Source: Pseudomonadota bacterium
GTDB taxonomy: Bacteria; Pseudomonadota; Gammaproteobacteria; Burkholderiales; Burkholderiaceae_C
Assembly: GCA_029779845.1 (NCBI GenBank)
Contig: JAKOZT010000125.1
Coordinates: 1-64,000, forward strand
Length of the DNA: 64,000 nt
Direction of reading: 5' to 3'
Shown here: positions 50,966 through 58,993 of the stretch, in pieces
Layout of the letters: each line of letters begins with the position of its first letter
Numbering within the stretch: position 1 is the stretch's first letter
Notes under the pieces: generated by a model
Told to the model about the DNA's origin: nothing
Database searches by the model: none
The model's input: the letters and a program-made list of their open reading frames with translations, nothing else
Position numbers and translations under genes: made by a program

Positions 50966-52249
50966 GTGAATGCTTCTTCCGCCTCGCTGCCACTCGCCGA
51001 ACTGCTGACCCATGCCGCCGCCGCCGTGCAGGCGGTGCGTGCCGGGCGCAGCCTCGACGACGCGCTGGCCGCCTGCCCGCCGGCGGCGCGGCCGGGCACG
51101 CAGGCGCTGGCCTTCCACGCGCTGCGCTGGCTGGGCGGCGCGACGGCGGTGCGCGCGCAGCTCGTGCCCAAGGCGCCGCCGCCGGCGCTGGACGCACTGC
51201 TGCTCACGGCGCTGGCGCTGCTGTGGCCCGAGGGGCCCGGCTCGAGCCCACCCTATGCCGAGCACACGCTGGTCGACCAGGCGGTGGCCGCGGCCAAGGC
51301 GCGCGGCGGTTTCGTCAACGCGGTGCTCAGGCGCTTCCTGCGCGAGCGCGAGGCGCTGCTGGCGGCGATCGCGGCCGACCCGGCCGCGCGCTTCAACCAT
51401 CCGCGCTGGTGGATCGAGCGCCTGCAGCGCGACTGGCCGGCGCAGTGGCAGCAGGTGCTCGACACCGACCAGCGGCGCGCGCCGATGACGCTGCGCGTCA
51501 ACGCGCGCCGCAGCACGGCCGAGGCCTACGTGGCGCGCCTGGCCGAGGCCGGCCTCGCGGCGCGTGCGCTGGCGGGCACGCAGGCGGTGGTGCTGGCGCA
51601 GCCCGTGCCGGTGACGCAGCTGCCCGGCTTCGCCGAGGGCGAGGTGTCGGTGCAGGACGCCGCCGCGCAGCGCGCCGCGCCCCTGCTGATCGCCGCCGGC
51701 CTGCGCCCCGGCGCGCGCGTGCTCGACGCCTGCGCCGCGCCGGGCGGCAAGACCGCGCACCTGCTCGAGCTGGCCGATCTCGACGTGCTGGCGCTCGACA
51801 GCCATGCGCAGCGCCTCGCGCGCGTGCACGACACGCTGCAGCGCCTGCGCCTGAACGCCCGCACGCTCGCCGCCGACGCCGGCGATCCATCGGCGTGGTG
51901 GGACGGCCAGGCCTTCGACGCGATCCTGCTCGACGCGCCCTGCAGCGCCTCGGGCGTCGTGCGCCGCCATCCCGACGTGCGCTGGCTGCGCCGCGCCAGC
52001 GACATCACCGCGCTGGCGCGCACCCAGGCGCGCCTGCTCGATGCGCTGTGGCCCACGCTGGTGTGCGGCGGGCGGCTGCTGTACTGCACCTGCTCGGTCT
52101 TCAAGGCCGAGGGCCAGGGCCAGATCGACGCTTTTTTGCAACGCCACGCCGATGCCGTACCGGCGAGCGAGCCGCCATCGCCCGGCCATCTGCTGCCGCT
52201 GCCCGACAATGGGGACGGCTTCTTCTACAGCCTGCTCCACAAGACCTGA
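50966..52249 (+). CDS. rsmB: 16S rRNA (cytosine-967-C5)-methyltransferase RsmB
   Basis: A 427-residue enzyme that methylates C967 of 16S rRNA. The N-terminal NusB-like RNA-binding domain is followed by the Rossmann methyltransferase domain with DACAAPGGKTAHLLEL near residue 254. The catalytic cysteines are in LLDAPCSASGVVRRHPD and YCTCSVF. The start is GTG at 50966. It begins a plus-strand series rsmB-DUF4390-ntrY-ntrX typical of betaproteobacteria. Confidence 0.95.
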   Translation: MNASSASLPLAELLTHAAAAVQAVRAGRSLDDALAACPPAARPGTQALAFHALRWLGGATAVRAQLVPKAPPPALDALLLTALALLWPEGPGSSPPYAEHTLVDQAVAAAKARGGFVNAVLRRFLREREALLAAIAADPAARFNHPRWWIERLQRDWPAQWQQVLDTDQRRAPMTLRVNARRSTAEAYVARLAEAGLAARALAGTQAVVLAQPVPVTQLPGFAEGEVSVQDAAAQRAAPLLIAAGLRPGARVLDACAAPGGKTAHLLELADLDVLALDSHAQRLARVHDTLQRLRLNARTLAADAGDPSAWWDGQAFDAILLDAPCSASGVVRRHPDVRWLRRASDITALARTQARLLDALWPTLVCGGRLLYCTCSVFKAEGQGQIDAFLQRHADAVPASEPPSPGHLLPLPDNGDGFFYSLLHKT

Positions 52250-52265
52250 CCTCGGCCCCACCCCC

Positions 52266-52841
52266 ATGCGCAGCGCGGCCCTCACGACTGGACAGCCAGC
52301 CTTCCGCGCGATGCGGCGGTGGCTGGCGCTGGCGCTGCTGCTCGCGGCGACGGCCGTGCGCGCCGCCGCCCCCGAGCTGGCCTCCTTCGTGGTGGTGCGC
52401 AACGACGACGGCGTCGCGATCGACTACACGCTGAACTTCGAGCTGCCGCGCGGCGCCGAGGAGGCGCTGGCCAAGTCGGTGCCGCTGTACTTCGTCGCCG
52501 AGGCCGAGATCTTCCGCGACCGCTGGTACTGGCGCGACAAGCGCATCGCCAGCGCCTCGCGCGTCTGGCGCATCGTCTACCAGCCGCTCACCTCGAACTA
52601 CCGCGTCACCTTCGCCGGCCTGAGCCAGAGCTACGCGACGCGCGCCGAGGCCTTCGCGGCGATCCGCCGCGGCGTCAACTGGAAGATCGCCGACGCCGCG
52701 CAGATCGAGGAGGGCGCGCGCCACTACGTCGAGTTCAGCTTCCGGCTCGACACCTCGCTGCTGCCGCGGCCGATGCAGATCGGTATCGCCACGCAGCCCG
52801 ACTGGGCGCTGGCCCTCGAGCGCACGCAGCGCTTCGACTAG
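52266..52841 (+). CDS. DUF4390 domain-containing protein
   Basis: A 191-residue exported protein with a signal peptide (WLALALLLAATAVRA) and the DUF4390 domain, recognisable by FRDRWYWRDKRIASASRVWR and YRVTFAGLSQSYAT. Function is unknown; it is constantly found between rsmB and ntrY in this group. A second ATG (MRRWLAL) 15 codons on would give a more typical signal peptide. Confidence 0.88.
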   Translation: MRSAALTTGQPAFRAMRRWLALALLLAATAVRAAAPELASFVVVRNDDGVAIDYTLNFELPRGAEEALAKSVPLYFVAEAEIFRDRWYWRDKRIASASRVWRIVYQPLTSNYRVTFAGLSQSYATRAEAFAAIRRGVNWKIADAAQIEEGARHYVEFSFRLDTSLLPRPMQIGIATQPDWALALERTQRFD

Positions 52842-52851
52842 ATTTCCCCTC

Positions 52852-55197
52852 GTGACCAAGGCAAAGCGCTGGGCCTGGATCGTCGCGCTGGTGGCGGCCA
52901 CCGGCGCGGGCCTGGTGCTGGCCTTCCTGCTGTCGGTCGCCACCAACAGCCCGGCGCTGTACGAGCGCCACTATGTCTGGCTGTTCTGGGTCAACGTCAC
53001 CGTGGCGGCGCTGCTGCTGCTGGTGGTGGGCATCGCCTCGGTGCGGCTGGTGCTGCGCGTGCGGCGGCGCAAGTTCGGCAGCCGGCTGCTGCTCAAGCTG
53101 GCGGCGATCTTCGCGCTGGTCGGCGTGGTGCCGGGGCTGCTCATCTACACGGTCAGCTACCAGTTCGTCTCGCGCAGCATCGAGAGCTGGTTCGACGTGA
53201 AGGTGGAGAGCGCGCTCGACGCCGGCCTGAACCTCGGCCGCGGCACGCTCGATGCGCTCGTCAACGAGCTGGCGCAGCGCACGCGCGGCGCCGCCGAGAA
53301 GCTCGCCGAGGGCGGCGCCGGCAGCACCGCCGCCGCGCTGGTGGAAGGCCGCCCCGGCAGCGCCACCACGCTGGCGCTGGAGCGGCTGCGCGAGCAGCTC
53401 GCGGCGCAGGAGGTGGCGATCGTCAACGCCAGCGGCCAGACGCTGCTGGCCGCCAGCAACAGCGCCGCGCTGCTGCCCGAGCGGCCGACGCCCGCGCTGC
53501 TGCGCGGCGCGCGGCTGCAGCGCGTGGTGGGCGTGCTCGAAGGGCTGGACGAGGATGCCGGCGCCGCCACGCAGGGGCGCATCCGCGTGCTCGCGCTGGT
53601 GCCCAGCGCCAACTTCGCGCTCGCCGAGCAGGAGCGCTACCTGATGGTGCGGCAACTGCTGCCGGCCACGCTGTCGACCAATGCGCTGGCGGTGCAGAGC
53701 GCCTACCGCGAATACCAGCAGCGCGCGCTGGCGCGCGACGGCCTGCGCCGCATGTACATCGGCACGCTGACGCTCGCGCTGGTGCTGGCGGTGTTCGGCG
53801 CGGTGCTGCTGGCCGCGCTGCTGGGCAACCAGCTGGCGCGCCCGCTGCTGCTGCTGGCCGAAGGCGTCGACCAGGTGGCGCACGGCGACCTCAGCGCCAA
53901 GCCGGTGTTCGCCTCCGGCGACGAGCTCGGCGGGCTGACGCGCTCCTTCGCCGACATGACCGAGCAGCTCTCCGAGGCGCGCGCGCTGGTGCAGCGCAGC
54001 GTGCGCCAGGTGGAGGGCGCGCGCGCCAACCTGCAGACCATCCTCGACAACCTCACTGCCGGCGTGATCGTGTTCGACCGCGCCGGGCTGATCGACACCG
54101 TCAATCCCGGCGCCACGCGCATCCTCAAGCTGCCGCTGTCGGCCTACCGCGGCCGGCGGCTCGACGAAGTGCAGGGGCTCGAAGTCTTCGCCAAGGCGGT
54201 GTGGCAGCGCTTCGAGCTGCACGCCGCCAGCCCCGAAGCCGGCGAGCGCGACCAGTGGCAGGACAGCTTCGACCTCCAGACCCAGGACGCGCAGGGCCGC
54301 GACCGCGACACGCTGACGCTGCTGGTGCGCGGCGCGGGCATGCCGCAGGGTGCGCGGCTGATGGTGTTCGACGACATCAGCGAGGTCGTCTCGGCGCAGC
54401 GCACGCAGGCCTGGGGCGAGGTGGCGCGGCGCCTGGCGCACGAGATCAAGAACCCGCTGACGCCGATCCAGCTCTCGGCCGAGCGGCTGCAGCACAAGCT
54501 CGAAGCCAAGCTCGACTCGAGCGACCAGGCGATGCTGGCGCGCTCGGTCGCGACCATCGTCAACCAGGTGCAGGCGATGAAGACGCTGGTCAACGAGTTC
54601 CGCGACTACGCGCGGTTGCCGGCCGCGCAGATGAAGCCGCTCGACCTCAACGCGCTGGTTTCCGAGGTGCTGGGCCTGTACGTCACCGCGCATGACGCCG
54701 GCCGGCTGCACGCCGAGCTGGGCGCCGGGCTGCCGCTGATCGTGGGCGATGGCACCCAGCTGCGCCAGGTGATCCACAACCTGGTGCAGAACGCGCTCGA
54801 CGCGGTGGCCGAGCAGGCCGATGGCCGCGTGCTGGTGCGCACCGAGGTCGCGCGCACCGAGCGGGGCGACGTGCGCGCGGTGCGGCTGCAGGTGATCGAC
54901 AACGGCCACGGCTTCGCCGAGAAGGTGCTCAAGCGCGCCTTCGAGCCCTACGTGACGACCAAGAGCAAGGGCACCGGCCTCGGCCTGGCGGTGGTCAAGA
55001 AGATCGCCGACGAGCACGGCGCGCGCATCCGCATCGCCAACCTGGGGGTGGCGCGGGACGCGCCCGGCGGCGACACTGCCGCGCCCCCGGGCGCCGCCGC
55101 GCCGACCGGGGCGCAAGTTTCGCTATCATTTTCGAAGTTCGCTCCGGCCGACGGTCCCCCGGCCGACGCGGCCCCCACCGCGAGCCGGACGCACTGA
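52852..55197 (+). CDS. ntrY: NtrY-type sensor histidine kinase
   Basis: A 781-residue membrane kinase. Three or four transmembrane helices lie in the N-terminal 310 residues, with a periplasmic sensor segment, then a HAMP region (LLLAEGVDQVAHGDL), a PAS-like domain (ILDNLTAGVIVFDRAG) and the kinase core. The H box is RRLAHEIKNPLTPIQLSAE, the N box HNLVQNALDAV and the G boxes DNGHGF and GTGLGLAVVKK. The start is GTG at 52852. It partners the response regulator six bases downstream and probably responds to nitrogen or redox state. Confidence 0.94.
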   Translation: MTKAKRWAWIVALVAATGAGLVLAFLLSVATNSPALYERHYVWLFWVNVTVAALLLLVVGIASVRLVLRVRRRKFGSRLLLKLAAIFALVGVVPGLLIYTVSYQFVSRSIESWFDVKVESALDAGLNLGRGTLDALVNELAQRTRGAAEKLAEGGAGSTAAALVEGRPGSATTLALERLREQLAAQEVAIVNASGQTLLAASNSAALLPERPTPALLRGARLQRVVGVLEGLDEDAGAATQGRIRVLALVPSANFALAEQERYLMVRQLLPATLSTNALAVQSAYREYQQRALARDGLRRMYIGTLTLALVLAVFGAVLLAALLGNQLARPLLLLAEGVDQVAHGDLSAKPVFASGDELGGLTRSFADMTEQLSEARALVQRSVRQVEGARANLQTILDNLTAGVIVFDRAGLIDTVNPGATRILKLPLSAYRGRRLDEVQGLEVFAKAVWQRFELHAASPEAGERDQWQDSFDLQTQDAQGRDRDTLTLLVRGAGMPQGARLMVFDDISEVVSAQRTQAWGEVARRLAHEIKNPLTPIQLSAERLQHKLEAKLDSSDQAMLARSVATIVNQVQAMKTLVNEFRDYARLPAAQMKPLDLNALVSEVLGLYVTAHDAGRLHAELGAGLPLIVGDGTQLRQVIHNLVQNALDAVAEQADGRVLVRTEVARTERGDVRAVRLQVIDNGHGFAEKVLKRAFEPYVTTKSKGTGLGLAVVKKIADEHGARIRIANLGVARDAPGGDTAAPPGAAAPTGAQVSLSFSKFAPADGPPADAAPTASRTH

Positions 55198-55203
55198 CCA
55201 CCC

Positions 55204-55911
55204 ATGGCGATCATTCTTGTTGTTGACGACGAACTCGGCATCCGCGCGCTGCTCTCGGAGATCCTGACCGACGAGGGCCACACCGTGGAGATGGCGGAAA
55301 ACGCCGCCGAGGCGCGCGCCGTGCGCGAGCGGCTGCGCCCGGATCTCGTGCTGCTGGACATCTGGATGCCCGATGTCGACGGCATCACCTTGCTCAAGGA
55401 GTGGGGCGCCACCGGCCTGCTGACGATGCCGGTGATCATGATGAGCGGGCACGGCACCATCGACACCGCCGTGGAGGCCACCAAGTTCGGCGCGATGGCC
55501 TTCCTCGAGAAGCCGGTGACGCTGCAGAAGCTGCTGCGCGCCGTCGAGCAGGGCCTGGCCAAGCCGAGCGCCGCGGCGCGGCCGGCCACGCCGGTGAACC
55601 ACCCGCACCACAACCACCACATCGGCGACAGCTCGCTGACCGTGGAAGCGGCGATGACCGGCGGCCAGGGCCTGCCGAACACGCCGCTGCTGCTGGGCCC
55701 GCAGGCCGAGCAGAGCTTCGACCTCGACCGCCCCTTGCGCGAGGCGCGCGACGCCTTCGAGAAGAGCTACTTCGAGTTCCATCTCGCGCAGGAGAACGGC
55801 AGCATGACGCGCGTGGCCGAGAAGACCGGCCTGGAGCGCACCCACCTGTACCGCAAGCTCAAGCAGCTGGGCGTCGACCTCTCGCGCAACAAGCGCGGCG
55901 GTGCGCTCTGA
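55204..55911 (+). CDS. ntrX: Short NtrX-type response regulator without an AAA+ domain
   Basis: A 235-residue regulator. The receiver domain has the phospho-acceptor D52 (LVLLDIWMPD), the acidic pair VVDDE and K103 (FLEKPVTL). A His-rich linker (NHPHHNHHIGD) follows. The C-terminus is a Fis-type helix-turn-helix (NGSMTRVAEKTGLERTHLYRKLK). The usual central AAA+ domain that contacts sigma-54 is absent, so the protein cannot be an ordinary sigma-54 activator. The ATG follows the ntrY stop by six bases, and the kinase is its likely partner. Confidence 0.92.
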   Translation: MAIILVVDDELGIRALLSEILTDEGHTVEMAENAAEARAVRERLRPDLVLLDIWMPDVDGITLLKEWGATGLLTMPVIMMSGHGTIDTAVEATKFGAMAFLEKPVTLQKLLRAVEQGLAKPSAAARPATPVNHPHHNHHIGDSSLTVEAAMTGGQGLPNTPLLLGPQAEQSFDLDRPLREARDAFEKSYFEFHLAQENGSMTRVAEKTGLERTHLYRKLKQLGVDLSRNKRGGAL

Positions 55912-55935
55912 ACCGGCGGGCGCGCCGGCCTCGGC

Positions 55936-55941
55936 TATACT
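55936..55941 (+). promoter_or_regulatory. Likely -10 element of the tRNA-Phe promoter
   Basis: TATACT stands 13 bases before the tRNA. It matches the consensus at five of six positions. A -35 hexamer is not clear. Confidence 0.55.
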
Positions 55942-55954
55942 CGCGGGTTCTCAC

Positions 55955-56030
55955 GGCCAAGTAGCTCAGTTGGTAGAGCAGCGGATTGAAAATCCGCGTG
56001 TCGGTGGTTCGATTCCGCCCTTGGCCACCA
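55955..56030 (+). tRNA. tRNA-Phe (anticodon GAA)
   Basis: The 76 bases form a complete cloverleaf: acceptor GGCCAAG/CTTGGCC, a D arm with AGCTCAGTTGGTAGAGC, the anticodon arm GCGGATTGAAAATCCGC with GAA, and the T arm with GGTTCGATTCC. The CCA end is encoded. The 3' half is a common target for tyrosine integrases, and an integrase remnant follows 137 bases downstream. Confidence 0.98.
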
Positions 56031-56039
56031 AGTTACTGT

Positions 56040-56075
56040 TCCCAGGGAATCCAAAGACGTCCCGGGAAGTCCAAA
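56040..56075 (+). repeat. Paired imperfect direct repeats after tRNA-Phe
   Basis: TCCCAGGGAATCCAAA (56040-56055) recurs 20 bases later as TCCCGGGAAGTCCAAA (56060-56075), with 13 of 16 bases identical. They begin 10 bases past the tRNA end. They may be integrase arm-type sites of an old attachment region, or part of a processed 3' trailer; this is inference. Confidence 0.5.
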
Positions 56076-56107
56076 AGCCCTAGAGAATCAACGCTCTAGG
56101 GCTTTTT
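56073..56107 (+). terminator. Strong bidirectional terminator after tRNA-Phe
   Basis: A perfect 13-pair stem (AAAAGCCCTAGAG with its complement) and an eight-base loop, followed by five T. The A-run on the other side makes it usable from either strand, so it can end the tRNA transcript and also a minus-strand transcript reading out of hipA. Confidence 0.9.
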
Positions 56108-56166
56108 CATGTCCCGCTGAGTTCCTGCAGGTCGCTTGAAATCCGGCCGGTCGTGCAGTCACTTGA

Positions 56167-56277
56167 GCGGTAACTCGGCTGCGGATGCTCAAGGCAGTGC
56201 GGCCGGGCGATCCGCGCAAGCGGCTGAACGATGGTGATGGGCTCTACCTGCTGCTGTCAGTGAAGGGCGGTGCGCAC
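56167..56277 (+). pseudogene. N-terminal remnant of a tyrosine-type integrase
   Basis: A 37-codon open stretch translates to a DUF4102/arm-binding domain start: VRPGDPRKRLNDGDGLYLLL then SVKGGAH. This is the conserved opening (KPxDKPYKLADGGGLYLLV-like) of integrases that target tRNA genes. An in-frame TGA precedes it, and the frame loses resemblance after GGAH, where the hipA coding region (opposite strand) begins. The catalytic domain is absent. The start of the fragment (ATG at 56185) may be the original start. Confidence 0.75.
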
Positions 56278-57591
56278 GCCAGCCTCCCTGAGGAAGCGCT
56301 TGGCCTCGCTCCTCATTCCCGTCGAGATGCTCTCCCAAGTGTGAGCTGGGAAGTCCTTGGGTAGCCTTTGCTCCACCCGTGCAAGCGCGTTCTCGATGCT
56401 GCCGACGAGCTCGATCATCGCGGCCCATACCGCGTCCCCGCCGTGCCTGGCCGCCAGTTGCTGCCAGTGGCGCGCCTGGATCGTGTGGAACAGGTAATGC
56501 GCGTTCTTCGAGCGCACGGCCATCGCCAAGCCCGCCTTGCGCTGTCTGAACTGGTTGGCGCCGTCACCGTAGTAAGGCCACATCGACAGGACGTCGTACA
56601 GCGGCGTCATGCGATAGGCGTCGCCCCGATCGAGATGAATCGAGAAGTTCTTGGCGTGGCCGTCGGTGGCGGCCATCAGCACGAACGCGAGCTGCGTGAG
56701 CAGGAAGAGCGTCGTGTCCTCCCGATCCGCACTTCCCTGCAGCAGCTGCAGACACTTCTCCATGCCGGGGCCGCCGCCTTGCTCGTACTTCCGGTCCGGC
56801 GCGACGCCGAGCGCCTGGCAGAAATCTTCCTGGGGCAAGCGTGCGATCCATTTGCCCTTGTCCATCCACGCGCGATCGAATCGCTCGACGATCAGCACGG
56901 TCTGATCGCCGAAAGTCTCCAGTGACGTGGAGGCAACGGGCAGCCCGAGTTCCGCGGCGATCTGCGCGCACAGCCATTCGTTCTGGACCGAGTCCGACGC
57001 ATCGACGCGCTTCGAACCACCGATGAGACCCAGCGGGAGCTTGATGATGTGGGTGGTGGGCGTGCCGCCATGTGGCCGGCACCATCTGCCCTTCCACCGC
57101 GTGAGCGCGGTCTTCTCCTGGGCGCCGGCGATGGAGATGCGGAACAGGTCGTCGTCGTGGATCGACCCGGGGTCCATATCCGAAGGAACGGCCTGCAGCA
57201 GATCGACGATCTGGTCCTCGGTCAGGCGCTGACAGTCGATCCGGTCCCAGCCCTCCGGGGTGACGCCCTCGGGCAGGAGTTGTACGGCCCCGACGCAGTC
57301 CCGGCCGATGGCCTCCAGCAGGTCGAAGATCTCGCTCGACCGGAGGCCGAAGCGCCGGCGCAGGCGCGACCGGATTCTCTCGTTGTCCGGCAGGAGGTTG
57401 TCGAAGTAGTTGCGGACCTCCTGGCCCTTGAGCTCCAGTGAGCCGCTGATGGGAAGTGAGAGCGACAGCGATCGCCGACGGGGGGACTCCAGCCAGGATG
57501 CCTCGTAGCGGAAGGTGTGCGAATTCCGGTCGACGAGCCAGGTGCCGACCAGTTCGCCGTTCATCCAGGCCTTGAGCGACTGGGTCACCAC
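56257..57591 (-). CDS. hipA: HipA-family serine/threonine-protein kinase toxin
   Basis: A 444-residue kinase. In the characterised HipA, the target is glutamyl-tRNA synthetase. The protein has the couple_hipA N-terminal domain and a HipA-like kinase domain: the P-loop-like SIAGAQEKTAL (153-163), the catalytic DGHAKNFS (310-317) and the metal aspartate in TPLYDVLS (329-336). GTG at 57591 overlaps the hipB stop by seven bases. The final five codons and the stop lie in reverse over an integrase remnant, so the C-terminus may have been changed on insertion. GC content is visibly lower than in neighbours, in keeping with transfer. Confidence 0.93.
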   Translation of the reverse strand: MVTQSLKAWMNGELVGTWLVDRNSHTFRYEASWLESPRRRSLSLSLPISGSLELKGQEVRNYFDNLLPDNERIRSRLRRRFGLRSSEIFDLLEAIGRDCVGAVQLLPEGVTPEGWDRIDCQRLTEDQIVDLLQAVPSDMDPGSIHDDDLFRISIAGAQEKTALTRWKGRWCRPHGGTPTTHIIKLPLGLIGGSKRVDASDSVQNEWLCAQIAAELGLPVASTSLETFGDQTVLIVERFDRAWMDKGKWIARLPQEDFCQALGVAPDRKYEQGGGPGMEKCLQLLQGSADREDTTLFLLTQLAFVLMAATDGHAKNFSIHLDRGDAYRMTPLYDVLSMWPYYGDGANQFRQRKAGLAMAVRSKNAHYLFHTIQARHWQQLAARHGGDAVWAAMIELVGSIENALARVEQRLPKDFPAHTWESISTGMRSEAKRFLREAGVRTALH

Positions 57592-57956
57592 GAGCCCTTC
57601 TTGGGGTGGGCCACGGGAGTCCGCTTCGATGCAGGCGGAACCTCAGGCTGCCTGCTCGCCGCCTCGGGCCGTGGCTTTGCGGTTTTCGGTCTCGATGTCT
57701 TGGCTGCAGGGGCGCTGGTGGCAGCCGGCGCGGCCGTCGTCTCCTGCAGGGTCAGCGAAACGCCCAGCACGGACAGCAGCTTCATCAACTGCTCGAAGTT
57801 GACCAGGCCCGGGTTCGCTTCGATCTCCGCGATCCGCGCCTGGCTGACGCCGATGCGTTTGCCGAGCTGGGCCTGAGTCAGGCCGTGCCGCTTCCTCAAC
57901 GCCCGCAGATGTTGCCGGAGTTGATTGGGAAAGCGGACAGGGAAGGCATTGATCAT
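57585..57956 (-). CDS. hipB: HipB-type antitoxin, XRE family
   Basis: A 123-residue antitoxin with a helix-turn-helix domain (RKRHGLTQAQLGKRIGVSQA; RIAEIEANPGLVNFEQLMK) and a long Pro/Ala/Lys-rich disordered tail (SRPKTAKPRPEAASRQ). It should bind the operator region just upstream and neutralise HipA. The ATG at 57956 gives MINAFPVRFP. It is co-transcribed with hipA through a 7-base overlap. Confidence 0.93.
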   Translation of the reverse strand: MINAFPVRFPNQLRQHLRALRKRHGLTQAQLGKRIGVSQARIAEIEANPGLVNFEQLMKLLSVLGVSLTLQETTAAPAATSAPAAKTSRPKTAKPRPEAASRQPEVPPASKRTPVAHPKKGSW

Positions 57957-57968
57957 GGTTCATCTTAT

Positions 57969-58007
57969 AAGCCAAAGCCTGTATGTGCAACATACAAGCT
58001 AAAGCCT
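57969..58007 (-). promoter_or_regulatory. Putative HipB operator region
   Basis: A perfect inverted repeat TGTATGT-GCA-ACATACA (57980-57996) sits between two direct repeats AAGC(C/T)AAAGCCT (57969-57980 and 57996-58007), 27 bases apart. The block begins 12 bases upstream of hipB and lies in an AT-rich stretch unlike the rest of the window. This is the expected layout for autorepression by a HipB dimer; binding is inferred. Confidence 0.7.
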
Positions 58008-58117
58008 ATTCCGAAAACTTATCGGCTATAGTAAGTAACGTGACGGTGCAGCCTCCAGGCTATGCAGGGGGCGCAGGAACCGCGTCTTCTTCGTAGGTCT
58101 CCTGGCATCGAAGTTGA

Positions 58118-58198
58118 AGCGATGCGTGGCTGAGCGCGGCCGACAAGCGGCTGATCTTCGAGGACAACGCGCGCAAGGTGTCCGGCCTCGGCACGTGA
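58118..58198 (+). pseudogene. 3' stub of an amidohydrolase gene
   Basis: A 27-codon stretch ending in TGA translates as SDAWLSAADKRLIFEDNARK then VSGLGT. The pattern (Lsxxdkrk-I-fegNArklyGL) is the C-terminal signature of amidohydrolase_2 family enzymes, such as resorcylate decarboxylase or 4-oxalomesaconate hydratase. Nothing upstream continues the frame: an in-frame TGA and the hipBA element follow. The gene was probably cut when the hipBA segment arrived. It converges on iclR, six bases away. Confidence 0.72.
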
Positions 58199-58204
58199 GC
58201 GTGG

Positions 58205-58930
58205 TCAGCTTCCCTCGGGGCGGCCGCCGAGCTGCCGCGTGATGCGGTCGGCCGATTGCCGCAGCTCGTCGACGAAGGACGGCTGAACGCGCTGCTCGGG
58301 CGCCGTCAGCGTGAGCGCGCCCACGAGTTCGTGCGCAGCGTTCCACACCGGCGCCGAGATGCCCACCAGGCCCGGAATGCGATCGCTGGTGATCATCAGG
58401 TAGCCGTCGCGGCGCACCTGGTCGTAGAGGCGGCCGCGCGCGCCGCCATAGGCCATCAGCACGCGCCCGCCGGCGCCGCGATCCAGCGGCAGCACGTCGC
58501 CGGCGCGCACGTGGTCGCGCAGCAACTGCGGCGAGTCCACCCGGTACAGCACGATGCGCTGCTCGCCCTGGCGCACGTGGAAGGCCACGCTCTCCCGCGT
58601 GCGCTCGACCAGCGCACGCATCTCCGGGAGCACGACGTCGTCGAGCGAGAAGGATGCGGAGTACAGCGCCGCCAGCCGCGCGACCTCGGGCCCCGGGGCC
58701 CAGTGGCCATCGAGCGTGCGCCGCACCAGCCGGCCCTGCGCCAGCGAGGCCAGCAGGCGCAGCACCGTGCTCTTGTACAGGCGCGTGCGCTCGGCGAGTT
58801 CGGTCACGGTCAACGCCTTGTCGCCGGCGCGGAACGCGGCCAGCAGGCTCACCGCGCGGTCGACGGCCGCGGCGCCACCGGGCGCTGCCTTCTCGTCGGC
58901 CACGGAGACATGGGAGGACTTCTTCGGCAT
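58205..58930 (-). CDS. IclR-family transcriptional regulator
   Basis: A 241-residue regulator. The N-terminal winged helix (AVSLLAAFRAGDKALTVTEL; RTRLYKSTVLRLLASLAQ) is followed by the IclR effector-binding domain with ESVAFHVRQGEQRIVLYRVD and GRVLMAY. IclR proteins control catabolic operons for aromatic acids. It is divergent from the operon at 59035, and paired direct repeats lie in between. It is the probable regulator of that operon. Confidence 0.93.
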   Translation of the reverse strand: MPKKSSHVSVADEKAAPGGAAAVDRAVSLLAAFRAGDKALTVTELAERTRLYKSTVLRLLASLAQGRLVRRTLDGHWAPGPEVARLAALYSASFSLDDVVLPEMRALVERTRESVAFHVRQGEQRIVLYRVDSPQLLRDHVRAGDVLPLDRGAGGRVLMAYGGARGRLYDQVRRDGYLMITSDRIPGLVGISAPVWNAAHELVGALTLTAPEQRVQPSFVDELRQSADRITRQLGGRPEGS

Positions 58931-58993
58931 GGCGCGCAGCTTAGGCCCTGGGGCACCTCGGTTTGACAGGCAGCTTGATATTCATTACGATAG

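Noticed and set aside
57597-58204. A second copy of the tRNA-Phe 3' end that would mark the right attachment site of the hipBA segment
   Set aside because: I searched the region for the CGATTCCGCCCTTGGCCACCA end and found no match of useful length.
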